DNA of 64,000 nt from Epiperipatus broadwayi (Eukaryota; Onychophora; Udeonychophora; Euonychophora; Peripatidae). Below are positions 38,090-49,132 of this stretch, one piece after another. A program made the translations under genes and the position numbers. Where the stretch lies: positions 1,995,844 through 2,059,843 of the forward strand of contig JAQFVV010006293.1 of assembly GCA_028023455.1 (NCBI GenBank), in the 5' to 3' direction. The stretch's first letter is position 1; the number at the start of each line of letters is the position of its first letter. The notes under the pieces were generated by a model. That model saw only the letters and a program-made list of their open reading frames with translations, was not told the DNA's origin and ran no database searches.

Positions 38090-39482
38090 ATGGATAAGAA
38101 AATCGAGGAAATAATCAGACAGAGTATGCAAGAAATGATAGCAAAAGAAGATAGAATAACCCAAGTCAATAAAGAGGGGGAAAATATAAGGACAAAGGAG
38201 GTTAGACCTCAAAGCTATTTAGGAAAGATTATTCAGATAAAAATCTTTAGAGGAGGGACAGGAGAAAATCCTCAAGCCCACTTAGAGAGCTTACAAAGTT
38301 TCTTTCAAGTGCATAAGGCAGAAGCAGGTGAACAGATAGCTATTGCCAGTTACCATTTACAGGGCTATGCCAAAGACTGGTGGGATCTGGTGAAATGGAA
38401 ACCTAAAACTATAGAGAAGTACACAGATGCATTAATGAAACAATATTGGAGCGACAAGCATCAAATTGATATATACAACACGCTCTGTCATGAAAAATAT
38501 GGAGCAGTACCCCGAGAAACGCATGCTCAGTTTTTCCTCCGCCAAGCAAACCGATTTAAATCTCTCATGACGTTTGCATTGGCAGATAGACAGATCATTG
38601 GAACAATTCAACAAAATATGCCAGTAACTACTCAAAAGCTGATGATCATAAGTGGTATCAAAGACATGGAAGAGATGGGAGAATTTCTTGCGGTTTTAGA
38701 CGACAGCCATTGGTCTGAAAGTCTAGTAGGTCACGAATGGAAGCAGGAGACCAGACAACAGCAATCAGCGACTACTAGCAATCATAATGAGAAAGACAGG
38801 AACCAAATGGCGACTCGATCAAGCAGGACGTCAGTAAAAGATTACCAGTACCCGCATTCATCTTGCCAGCAGCTGAAAGTAGTGGAGATGACTAACCTAA
38901 CATCGGTCATCCAGGAAGAGGATCCCACTTGGGGACTTCAGATTGGCCCTTGTCCAATGATTAATACAAGAATCGGGGCCTCAGTTGCACAAATTCTTCT
39001 TGACACAGGTAGCCAGATTTCCTGTGTTTCTAGAGAGTGGTTAACTAATTATGAAAAACATGGACTCATATCCAGGCTTCCCGCTCGCCCAATCCAAATG
39101 AAGCTGGCTGATGGGAGGACGACCAGAACTGAAAACTATCAAGTCTGGTTGGAAATATCAATAGGAGAAGCCACTGCAGGACACGCCTTCTTAGTGATCA
39201 GAGGACTAATTCAGGACGTGATAATTGGGTCCGACTTCTTAACCCAACATGAATGTATCCTGGACTATAAAAAAAAGATACTAACTTTCCAGCAAGAGCA
39301 GGTTAGTTTTGATACAAATAAACAAACTGAAGAAATCCAATTAAGATGTCTGGAGGCCATTCCTGATGAGGATATCCAAGAAAAAATTATGGGATCATCA
39401 TTAGACAAGGTAAAGGACCAATTCCAGTTACAAAAATTACGGAAAATCGTACCATATTTTCTCAGGTCCCAGGTGAAATTAG
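38090..39482 (+). CDS. Ty3/gypsy-type Gag-protease, truncated by assembly gap
   Basis: An uninterrupted ORF of 464 codons runs into the N gap. Residues about 50-180 carry a retrotransposon capsid pattern: IKIFRGG-GENPQAHLE near 50-65, then a YHLQGYAKDWWDL stretch near 88-100 (compare LxGxAxxWW). A polar linker around 205-260 has no CCHC zinc knuckle. Residues about 290-400 form an aspartic protease: ILLDTGSQISCVS with catalytic D305-T-G-S, LADGRTT in the flap area, and VIIGSDFL near 377-384. Gag and protease share one frame. It would package element RNA and process the polyprotein. Pol is missing beyond 39482 and codons read through the Ns are meaningless. The lack of stops implies a recent copy. 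An endogenous retrovirus cannot be excluded, but no env is visible. Confidence 0.85.
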
Positions 39483-39982
39483 NNNNNNNNNNNNNNNNNN
39501 NNNNNNNNNNNNNNNNNNNNNNNNNNNNNNNNNNNNNNNNNNNNNNNNNNNNNNNNNNNNNNNNNNNNNNNNNNNNNNNNNNNNNNNNNNNNNNNNNNNN
39601 NNNNNNNNNNNNNNNNNNNNNNNNNNNNNNNNNNNNNNNNNNNNNNNNNNNNNNNNNNNNNNNNNNNNNNNNNNNNNNNNNNNNNNNNNNNNNNNNNNNN
39701 NNNNNNNNNNNNNNNNNNNNNNNNNNNNNNNNNNNNNNNNNNNNNNNNNNNNNNNNNNNNNNNNNNNNNNNNNNNNNNNNNNNNNNNNNNNNNNNNNNNN
39801 NNNNNNNNNNNNNNNNNNNNNNNNNNNNNNNNNNNNNNNNNNNNNNNNNNNNNNNNNNNNNNNNNNNNNNNNNNNNNNNNNNNNNNNNNNNNNNNNNNNN
39901 NNNNNNNNNNNNNNNNNNNNNNNNNNNNNNNNNNNNNNNNNNNNNNNNNNNNNNNNNNNNNNNNNNNNNNNNNNNNNNNNNN
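39483..39982. other. Assembly gap, 500 N
   Basis: There are exactly 500 N bases, a common placeholder length, so the true distance is unknown. The gap joins gypsy-type pol sequence to a GCT-rich trinucleotide tract, the kind of repeat that breaks assemblies. Confidence 1.
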
Positions 39983-40024
39983 GCTGCTGCTGCTGCTGCT
40001 GCTGCTGCTACTGCTACTGCTACT
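39983..40024. repeat. (GCT)n(ACT GCT)n tract at LINE copy 1 3' end
   Basis: Repeats of GCT then ACT/GCT units run from the gap to the 3' end of LINE copy 1. Read in the sense of the LINE they are AGT and AGC units, that is TAG with CAG variants, as at the 3' ends of copies 2 and 3. Confidence 0.95.
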
Positions 40025-40272
40025 GGTTTTAAAGTACTTTATTTGATATCATAAGAACATGTATGAAAATACAATTTTAAAACATGTTATAAAAACTGAT
40101 CTACAATTTAGAATTGAAAATTATTAACAAAGTTATTATTATGAATACATGAAATATTTTTACATTAATGTTGAAAAACTGAGGAAAAAAAATTAATCAA
40201 TAACAGTAACAATATTAAATACATATATGACAACAAAACTCACTTACATACAGCAAATATGCTATTCATGTT

Positions 40273-43200
40273 TCACAGTGGTGTTGGTAATTTGATCAAA
40301 CTCCAAGTGGCTGATACTATATCTGTTGGAGCTAGTGCTTGATCTCTTGTTTTAATTTTTCCTAACTTATTGAGAAAAAGTGATTTAAGTTTACGAGATG
40401 TGGGATTGAATATAAAGTGGCATCTCATAAACCAGAGTGTGTATAGTATAAAGATTGTTACTCTTATTGTTGGAAACAACCCTCTTTGAATATTTTCTAT
40501 CAATACTGTCAATGAGCATTTTGGATTATGGGTTATATCAGCAATTAGTTCTCGATATGTTTTGAGAGAAGTACACTGAGAAATAAAATGTTCTGTTGTT
40601 TCTTCTTCTTTATTACATAGTTGACAAATGGCATCTATGTTTGGAGATCTCCATCTTCCAGCCAGAAAAGCATTGGTAGGTAAAGCTCTAAGGTTGATTT
40701 TTATTAGAAAATCTAAGTACTTGGAGCCTAAGTACTTAGATTTGAAATTTTTGGATTATAGCTTTATTTGTGATATTAATTAAGCTAATGGGATTTTCAA
40801 AGGGACTGGAATTAGTTGTTATGTAATGTGCTTCCCAATACTTAATTTTAGTTGAGAAAAGGTTTGTAGCAGGTACTTTATGTTTGAATATTGTTTTTAT
40901 TAGATTGTTAATGAATTTATTTTTAATAGGAGGTGGAGTGTCTGTAGGTGATATTGGAAGAAACACTTGAAAATTTTCATATGTCATATAAAGTTTCATT
41001 AATGCATTGTGAGTTTTTTGGTAATAGAATGTTGAAATGCAGTGTAATGACAGGCCATTTTGTCTTGAATGTTTTTGCAGACTTTTGATGCTTATTACCA
41101 CTGCCTTTTTATTCCAAATGAGTTTGGTGCAAAAAAAGATTAACGCTTTTTTCTTAAATGAGTTAGTAAATTTAATGATAGGTGCATAGTAATTTATTTT
41201 TGGGAAAATTAATATGTTAATGAGTGATATTTTACTATGCAATGAAAGATATGCTTTTGAAAGTGAGGTTGTCACCTTTTCAATTGCAGATATTAATTGT
41301 TCTTGTATAATCTTTCTCATTGCATTCATAGACAGATGAATTGGGAGACCAAGAAATTTGTGGGGAGGGGAACTGCAAACTGAATGAATTTGATTACCAG
41401 AAAGTATACTCCAAATAGATGTTTTTTCTTTATTAAATTTTAAACTATAAGCTGCAGAGTAATTTTCTAAAATGGTATACATTAAAGGCAAATGTTTTTT
41501 GGATGGCAAAAAAATGACTATATCATCCATGTATGAAATATGATTGATGGATTGGTTTATGAGGGGTACATATATTCCTGGCAATTTAGATTCTATTTCT
41601 AATAGGAGGGGTTAATATATGTGATAAAAAACAGTGAACTAAGGGGAGAGCCTTGTGGTATTGAGTTGTGTGGAGTGAAGTCAGGGGACATTTTGCCATT
41701 AAGAGTAATGTGTATTTTTCTATTGATGAGCAGGTTTGCTAGAACATACATTATAGGTATTGGAATCTTATGTTGACTAAGCACCTGTAGCAGCTTGTCC
41801 ACAGGCACCGAATCGAATGCAGCCTGTATGTCTAATTGAATTGCAATAGGTGCTGATTTTCTAGCTTGTCTTACATCCTCTATTAATATTTTACATAACA
41901 TAAGTGCTTCAGAAGTAGAACATCCTTTTCTAGCAAACTGAAACTTAGACAACCCAGGAAGTATTAGGGGTTGAATTTTGTCTTTTAAAAGAGACTCTAT
42001 TAGTTTGATGATCAGAGGAGACATTGAAATAGGGCGTAGATTATCTAGAGGAGAAGGAAGTGTATTTTTTTTTTAGAAAAGGGACCAGTGATACTGGATA
42101 AAGTTGGTCAATGTTATATATTTGTTTTGATAAATAATTTATCATATTGTGTACTATTGGGATAGTAAAGTGGCTAAGATGTGATAATAAAAATTTTGGA
42201 ATTGCATGTGTACCTGGGTGTGTATTGTTGGGAAAAGCGTTCAACTTGAGAGCAATTTCATACTTTGTAATGTTATGTTCTTCTGTGGTAAAACCAAAGT
42301 GAAATGAAGAAAATTTTGGAAAAGGAAATTTTTTGGAGTCTAGATTTAAAGTGGTAATATATTTGGGGAGTCATGTCTTCCCCAGCAATCATTTTTGAAT
42401 CAAAAATAATAGATGAAGGAGTTAATTTTTTGGGAGTATAACCTAAAGCCCACCGAATATATCCTTTAGACCAGTTATGGGGATTAGCTAGAAAAATTTT
42501 TGCTTTTTTTATAGAGAGATAATCAGCCAGTATGAGTTGGGTTTGCTTGTATTCTTGTTTTAAAAACATTATTGATGTAACTGAAGAAGGGTCACATGAA
42601 GTATTTTTTAGTTTTAAGTGTATTGTATCTAACTTATTAACAAGATTAGTGGGAGAACTATTTTTGGAGGTATAATGTTGAATAGTAGAAGAGATTATGT
42701 TAATAAATGATAGCCAGGCCTCTACTGGGTTTAAAGATAGTATGTCTACCTTCTTAAAATAAATATAAATCTCAGAGAGAACAGCTTCAGGTGTAGTGGA
42801 TTTTAAAAGAAGACGAGTAGTTTTATTTAGAGGAAGAATTGGTTGATGTTGCATGTGTATTGCAAGTTCCACATTAAGTGCTAAATGATCAGAGAAAGTT
42901 ACAGGACATAGAGAGGGATTTATTATGAAATGTAGATCTGGTGAATAGAATACAAGGTCTATTAGAGAGGAGTGTTTTTTAGTGTAGAATGAAATGGAGT
43001 TAGTTGGAAAAAAACCTTCAGCACTCATGAGATTTTTATTAATCAAATGAAGGTATTTTAATGTAAAATTCTTATAAGACATGTTAAAATCACCCATGAT
43101 TATAGTTGGGTAAGAATTTGTAGCTAAAATTAAATTTATTTTATTTATTAATTGGTGAATTAACACTGGCTGATTATATAAATAGAATGTTATTAAATTC

Positions 43201-43514
43201 ACTGTAAAAGAAGAATGATAAAGAATAATTATACTCATATGCTGATCTAAGTACAAAATTTTAAAAGTTTGAAAAGGAGAACAATGATGGATGAGAATCC
43301 CTACCCCAGCAGCAGCAATATCAGATGTTGAAAATTTACTGTATCCAAATTTACTAAGGTAGAGTTCAGGATTAAATGCTGAATGTACTGAGCATTTTGT
43401 CTCTGTAAATAAAAGGATATGGGGTGAGAATTGCCTTATCCAATTGCTAATTGCATATATTCGCTGGGTAGAGTTAATACCCCTTACATTGACTGCTGTA
43501 ATAGAAAGATCCAT
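40273..43514 (-). pseudogene. LINE copy 1 ORF2 (APE endonuclease-RT), frameshifted
   Basis: About 1080 codons in five segments. The endonuclease is in 42273-43514, starting MDLSITAVNVRGIN, with N9, E38 (LLFTETK), D142/N144 (MGDFN) and D209-H210 (FSDH), all expected active-site residues. The RT is in 41599-42244 and 40736-41584: KGCSTSEAL, motif A QLDIQAAFDSV, motif B SIPQGSPLSSL, motif C YMDDIVIF and KFLGLPI. The C-terminal part near 40560-40640 has a CX2C...HX4C motif (ICQLCNKEEETTEHFISQC). Frame changes lie near 42273-42330, at the A run 42064-42074, at C4 near 41613 and near 40740. No nonsense substitution was needed to follow the reading. It would nick target DNA and reverse-transcribe the element. 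Confidence 0.85.
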
Positions 43515-43784
43515 ATTATCAAGTATACAAAATTGTGGGAGAATGATATTCTATAGTTTATTGTATAATGAATGGGACAACTAATATTAGTAAAAGTATA
43601 ATAGGAATGTGTTAAATAGAAAAGAAAAATTATAATAATACACCACTGTGAAAACAATGAACTTACCCTTGCAAGTGAAGTTCTATTGAGTTTGTTGTGC
43701 ATATTTTTGTTCATAAACATGATAATTATTTTCACATTTGGAATTAAATCCAAAAAATTGTCCTGGTTTGAAAGTCTATATGTG

Positions 43785-45596
43785 TTATTTATGCCACTCA
43801 TCTTGATAGTCTATTTTTAATGGTGCTTCAAAGTCTGTCTCTGTATTTTGAGACATGGTATTTGTTATGATATCCTTAGATTTAGTAGATCTTCTGTGTA
43901 CATCCACTCCTGCCATCAGAAGAAGCTGCTCCTGTGTCAATTGATTTGTACTTTGTTTTTGTCTGGTCCAATGAAATGTTGATTCATTAGCCGGATAATC
44001 TGTTTCACCTGTTTTATTTGTGAGTTTTGTTTTTTTTAATGCTGGTGTGGTAGACTTTGTATCATTTTTCTTTGATTTTCTTTCACTATGTTTGTCAGGT
44101 TCATTAGTTTGTATAGGCTCTTGATGCAATGCGGATTTTTTCTTTTGTGCATTCGTTTCTTAGTCTTTACTTTAATTAATTGGAACTCTTCATCAGAGCA
44201 AGGAAATGGTAAGGTATCACTCATGTACTCTGTTTCTGTTTCCTCCTGTGAGGTATAAGATTTATTTGGTATAGTATTCATGGAGCTATTTTGACTAGGA
44301 TCATCAAAGCTGAGATTTTGCTTATTTGTGTTGTTGTCTTCATTATTGGAAATAAATTCATCAAGGCTGAGATTTTGCATATCTGTGGTTTTGTCTTCAT
44401 TATTGGGAATAAGTTCATCAAGGCTGAGATTTTGGATATCTGTGTTGTTGTCTTCATTATTGGGAATAGGTTCATCTACTTTTGTTTTTTCAGGGTTACT
44501 TTGCATGAGTCTGATTTCATTATTAGTTATTGGATCTCTACTGCACTGATGCGTTTTTGTTTTTTTAATACCACACTTTTTACAAAAACGGTTAGGGCAT
44601 TCTTTGACAAGATGATCTCTGGCTTTACAGAAAAAACACTGAGGTGAAATGCCTCTGAAAGTAACTATCAAAGGTGAAGAATCTGTTGCATGTAATGTTG
44701 GTATATCTGTTGGTTGCATATTTTTCTTCAATGACATAGTGAAATGAGCAGTATTGGTTAGAACTGGCTGTGTGGCTCTTTTTTCCCATACATATTTAAA
44801 GTTGGCCACAGTTCCAACATTTTTTAGTAAATCTTGTAGATCATCAGCTTTAAAGTCTACATGACAGTTCTTAATTTGTCCATTCAAATTTGTAGGTCTA
44901 TCAATGTCTATGTAACAAATAAATTTTCCATTAAGAAAGTGAATATGTTTTTCAAATATTTGTTTTTGAGCCACATTATGATATTCTATTGTTTTATATC
45001 TGCTATTAGGATGATCTAGCACTTTGTATATCATTGACCAAAGTTTTTTTTTCTGATAGATAAGAATAAAATTCATCAGTAGGAAAATTCATGACTGAAG
45101 AATTAGTATCTGTTATAGCTATTGTAGACGTTTTAATACTTTTAAATTTTTGAAATGATTTAAGAACTGTTAAAGGAATTGTTTGTATAAATTTTTCACA
45201 TACAGAAACATAATCTGTATTACTAGTTGATAATAAATTTGTATTTTCTTGTTCCATTTGTAGTTCATTGTCAAAATTAAAAATTTCTGTTAAATTTTCT
45301 TCTGTAATTACATTGTTATCTTGTTCAGATTTTTGCTTTAAAATACTAGCATAAGTTTGTTTAATATTCTTATTTAATTCAATAGAATCAGATGCCTCAG
45401 GCAAATTAGTATTTTTAAATTTATTTCTTGTTTTAGATAAATCAGATAAGGCTTCAGCCATATTGGATCCAGTTTTTACTTTTGAAAAAGAACTATTGTT
45501 AACTTTGACTTTTTCTAGATCTTGATAAGAATTATTTTTATCTAAGCTATTATTAGCAATTTTTAAATTGGAATTAGAATCAGAAATATTAGACAT
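43785..45596 (-). pseudogene. LINE copy 1 ORF1 (Gag-like, CCHC zinc knuckles), frameshifted
   Basis: Three overlapping open segments (45006-45596, 44036-45076, 43785-44129) together span about 600 codons. The first is polar and Ser/Asn-rich, starting MSNISDSN. The second contains CFFCKARDHLVKEC (CX2CX4HX4C, about 44638-44597) followed by CKKCGIKKTKTHQC (CX2CX7HXC), nucleic-acid-binding knuckles typical of LINE ORF1 proteins that coat the element RNA. A 20-residue repeat follows. The frame changes fall near an A run (sense) at about 45045-45055 and near A runs within 44030-44137. Copy 3 shares FKSFQKF, DSSPLI-TF-GI and other stretches, confirming the frame. The product would be the RNA-binding partner of ORF2. 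Confidence 0.8.
44290..44480 (-). repeat. 60-bp minisatellite inside LINE ORF1
   Basis: About three tandem 60-base units encode a 20-residue acidic repeat of the form DELIPNNEDNNTDIQNLSL with small changes. Because the period is a multiple of three, the frame is kept. It lies after the zinc knuckles and was not seen in copy 3. Confidence 0.9.
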
Positions 45597-45804
45597 TTTA
45601 AATCTAATATTCTTCTTTATATTAACAACAATTTTGCTCGAAATAGAGCTTACCTTTAAGTGGAAAATTTCCTTTTTCTTTTGGTATACTTTTCACTATC
45701 AGGTTCAGATCAGAGAGCCCAGTAGAAGGCTTAAGGTCTGAAGGCGGAGACTGGAGTATGGGTCAGCTTTCTCGGTCACAGGAATGCCAAGATGGCTACT
45801 CACT

Positions 45805-45899
45805 CGCTGCTGCTAACAACTGCAACAGCAGCAGCAGCAGCAACAGCAACAACAGCAACAGCAGCAGCAGCAACAGCAACAGCAGCAACAACAGCAACT

Positions 45900-45956
<57 letters not shown>

Positions 45957-45988
45957 GCAACGGCAACAGCAGCAACAGCAGCAGCAGC

Positions 45989-46021
<33 letters not shown>

Positions 46022-46056
46022 GAGCAGCAGCAGCAAGCAGCAGCAACAGCAGCAAC

Positions 46057-46089
<33 letters not shown>

Positions 46090-46149
46090 GCAGCTACGGC
46101 AACAGCAGCAGCAGACCGAACAGCAGCAACAGCAGCAGCAACAGCAGCA

Positions 46150-46188
<39 letters not shown>

Positions 46189-46328
46189 GCAGCAGCAGCA
46201 GCAGCAACAGCAACGACAGCAGCAGCAGCAGCAGCAAGCAACAGCAGCAGCAGCAACAGCAGCAGCAAGCAGCAGCAACAGCAGCAGCAGCAGCAGCAAC
46301 GAAGCAGCAGCAGCAACAGCAACGGCAA

Positions 46329-46360
<32 letters not shown>

Positions 46361-46564
46361 ACAGCGGCAGCAGCAGCAATAACAGCAGCAGCAGCAGCAG
46401 CAGCGGCAGCAGCAGCACAACAGCAACGCGAGCAACAGCAGCAACAACGGCAGCAGCAGCAGCAGCAAGCAGCGAGCAGCAGCGAGCAGCAGCAACAGCA
46501 GCAGCAGCAGCAACCGGCAACGGCAACAGCAGCAGCAACAGGCAGCAGCAGCAGCAGCGTAACG

Positions 46565-46597
<33 letters not shown>

Positions 46598-46749
46598 AAC
46601 AGCAGCAGCAGCAGCAACGGCAACTAGCAACGAAAGCAGCAACAGCGGCAACAGCAACAGCAACGGCAGCAACGGCAGCAACGGCAACAGCGAGCAGCAA
46701 CCAGCAGCAGCAGCTGGCAAAGCAGCAACAAACAGCAGCAGCAACAGCG

Positions 46750-46784
<35 letters not shown>

Positions 46785-46877
46785 GGCAGCAACAACAACA
46801 GCAACAACAGCAACAGCAGCAACAGCAGCAGCAACAGCAACAACAACTAACAGCAGCAACAGCAGCAACAACAACAA

Positions 46878-46910
<33 letters not shown>

Positions 46911-46920
46911 GCAGCAACAA

Positions 46921-46967
<47 letters not shown>

Positions 46968-47022
46968 GCAGCAGCAGCAGCAGCAACAGCAACAACAGCA
47001 GCAGCAACAGCAGCAGCAGCAG

Positions 47023-47053
<31 letters not shown>

Positions 47054-47355
47054 GACAACAACAACAACAGCAAGCAACGCTAACAGCAACAACAGCAACA
47101 GCAACAGCAACAACAACAACAGCAACAACAGCAAGCAGCGGCAACAACAGCAAGCAACAGCAACAGCAACAGCAGCAGCAACGACAGCAAGCAACAGCAG
47201 CAACAGCAACAGCAACAACAGCAGCAACGGCAACAACAACAAGGCAACGAGCAACAACGGCAACAACAGCAGCAACAGCAACAGCAACAACAGCAACAAC
47301 AACTAGCAACAACAGCAACAAGCAACAGCAACAGCAGCAGCAGCAGCAACGGCAG

Positions 47356-47390
<35 letters not shown>

Positions 47391-47418
47391 ACAGCAGCAA
47401 CAACAGCAGCAACGGCAA

Positions 47419-47450
<32 letters not shown>

Positions 47451-47617
47451 ACAGCAGCGAAACAACAGTAACAGCAGCAGCAACAGCGAAGCAACAGCAA
47501 CAGCTGCAACAGCAGCAACAGCAGACAACAACAGCAGCGACAACAGCAAAAACAGCGACAGCAGCAGCAGCAACAGCAGCAACAGCAGCGACAGCAGCAA
47601 CAGCAACAGCAACGCAA

Positions 47618-47670
<53 letters not shown>

Positions 47671-47835
47671 ACAACAGCAGCAGCGCAGCCAGCAGCAACC
47701 ACGGCACAGCAACAGCAGCAGCAGCAGTAGCAGCAGCAGCAACAGCAACAGCAGCAGCAACAGCAACAACGCAACCTGCAACAACAACTGCTGCAGCTGC
47801 AGCTGACAGCAACAGCAGCAGCAGAGCTGCATGAA
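45805..47835. repeat. 2-kb CAG/CAA-rich trinucleotide tract
   Basis: The plus strand is almost wholly CAG and CAA triplets with occasional CGG, ACG or one-base slips. It opens at the 5' end of LINE copy 1 and ends near a CTGCAGCTGCAGCTG palindrome around 47788-47804. All ORFs here (poly-Gln, Ser, Ala, Leu or Cys in every frame) are artefacts. The frequent slips rule out a conserved polyglutamine protein. In the LINE sense the units read CTG/TTG, the opposite polarity to the 3' flank. Confidence 0.95.
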
Positions 47836-47974
47836 CACTGCTCCTACTGCTACTGCTGCTACTGCTGCTACTGCTACTGCTACAACTACTCTACTACTAC
47901 TACTGCTGCTACACTACTACTGCTACTACTGCTACTACTACTACTGCTACTAGCTACTACTGCCGCTACTACTG

Positions 47975-48009
<35 letters not shown>

Positions 48010-48085
48010 ACTACTGCTGCTGCTGCTGCTGCTACTACTCCTACTACTACTACTACTACTACTGCTACTGCTACTACTGCTACTG

Positions 48086-48147
<62 letters not shown>

Positions 48148-48148
48148 G

Positions 48149-48179
<31 letters not shown>

Positions 48180-48180
48180 A
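47836..48180. repeat. CTG/CTA trinucleotide tract
   Basis: After the palindromic junction the plus strand switches to CTG and CTA units, becoming nearly pure (CTA)n from about 48040. It runs straight into the 3' end of LINE copy 2 at 48181. In the LINE sense it reads (TAG)n. Confidence 0.95.
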
Positions 48181-48718
48181 TATTTTATTGGCAGTTTATC
48201 TGGTTACACTTTTTTTTCCCTATAAAAAAACAGAAAAATAAGTACAATTTATAGTAAAATTGAAAAAAAAAAAAAAGAAAGATACATGATTAGTGATATT
48301 GGACAATTAAAGTATTAGTACATCATATTTTGATTACATATATCAATTGTAGAATTGTTTTTTTCCTTCCTTATGCTCAATTGTGTTTCAGTGATAGTAA
48401 TATAAAAATTAAAAAATAAATAACAAAACAAAAAGGTTAAAAAAACATGACTATAATAATAAAAATAAATGTATATCCATAGGTCACAGAGGGGAGGGTA
48501 ATGTAATGAGACTCCATGTTGCTGCAAATATGTCTGCAGGTGCCAAGGCTTGATCCCTAAGCTTAATTTTTCCCAATTTGCCAATAAAGAGAGATTTGAG
48601 CTTTCGAGATGTGGGGTTGAAACAGAAATGACATCTCAGAAACCAAAGGGTAAAGAGAAGGAAAATTGTGATTCTGATAGAAGGAAATAGACCTCTCTGG
48701 ATGCTTCAAATGCTCATT
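48181..48718 (-). mobile_element. L1/Tx1-like LINE, copy 2, 5'-truncated 3' end
   Basis: About 540 bases on the minus strand, bounded on both sides by CTA repeats. Bases 48500-48715 align by eye with 40290-40520 of copy 1 (shared CGAGATGTGGG, CATCTCA and ACCTCTCT-like words), giving the end of ORF2. The remaining 3' UTR differs from copy 1 and ends CCAATAAAATA before (TAG)n. It is a different subfamily with the same target. Strong 5' truncation is typical of LINE retrotransposition. Confidence 0.85.
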
Positions 48719-48719
48719 A

Positions 48720-48761
<42 letters not shown>

Positions 48762-48790
48762 GCTACTGCTACTGCTACTGCTACTGCTAC

Positions 48791-48822
<32 letters not shown>

Positions 48823-48823
48823 C
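48719..48823. repeat. (CTA)n/(CTG CTA)n/(TAA)n tract
   Basis: CTA units continue directly from the truncated 5' end of LINE copy 2, followed by CTG/CTA alternation and then (TAA)n to about 48822. This is the far side of the microsatellite that copy 2 entered. Confidence 0.95.
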
Positions 48824-49030
48824 CTGTATGTAAATTTAAAATAAAAATAAAGTGTAAACTTTAAAATCACTGCAAAATTTCAACTCTTTCAAAAATACCT
48901 TTTTTTGTTAGTTAATCCTTATATATAAAATACTTAAAAGCATATCTTTGGCATTAATCCTTTTATGTTTTAGAAATGAAAGATTTGCTTTTCACATTAA
49001 AGTTTTTAGATTATACACTGTAGAGAATGA
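48824..49030. other. Short unclassified AT-rich spacer
   Basis: About 200 bases of AT-rich sequence between two trinucleotide tracts. No motif was recognised. Confidence 0.4.
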
Positions 49031-49081
49031 TAATAATAGTAGTAGTAGTAGTAATAATAATAATAATAATAATAGTAGTAT
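49031..49081. repeat. (TAG)n(TAA)n tract 5' of the Penelope-like element
   Basis: Runs of TAG, TAA and TAG again end about 50 bases before the left inverted repeat of the Penelope-like element. Confidence 0.95.
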
Positions 49082-49132
49082 ATTATTTCTGAATTATTTA
49101 TTATTTAATCTTTTTCCATTTTATATTATAAT

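Larger units (their letters stand above)
40025..45804 (-). mobile_element. L1/Tx1-like LINE, copy 1, nearly full length
   Basis: About 5.8 kb on the minus strand contain a 5' UTR (about 45597-45804, GC-richer at its start), ORF1 with zinc knuckles (45596-43785), a spacer of about 270 bases, ORF2 with APE endonuclease, reverse transcriptase and C-terminal CCHC (43514-40273), and a short 3' UTR. The 3' end in sense reads ATCAAATAAAG...AAAACC directly followed by AGTAGC repeats, with no poly-A. The ORFs are broken only by reading-frame changes, most at or beside homopolymer runs. The I/T/K-rich coding matches the AT-rich genome. Clade: the C-terminal LxLHSKISLIN...LIWN and GLSLHCISTFYYQ segments look L1/Tx1-like; confirmation needs a phylogeny. 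Confidence 0.85.

Noticed and set aside
39483-40054. Extension of the Gag-protease ORF through the gap into an Ala/Thr run
   Set aside because: The frame is only kept open by undefined bases and then reads trinucleotide repeat and antisense LINE sequence.
43484-43801. 105-codon minus-strand ORF between LINE ORF1 and ORF2
   Set aside because: It covers the inter-ORF spacer, has no motif and no conserved counterpart was recognised in copy 3.
44278-44647. Overlapping plus-strand repeat ORFs opposite LINE ORF1
   Set aside because: Shadow frames of the in-frame 60-bp minisatellite on the opposite strand.
45758-47838. Long poly-Gln, poly-Ser, poly-Ala, poly-Leu and poly-Cys ORFs in all frames
   Set aside because: They are translations of a trinucleotide tract with many one-base slips; every frame on both strands is open, so none shows selection for a protein.
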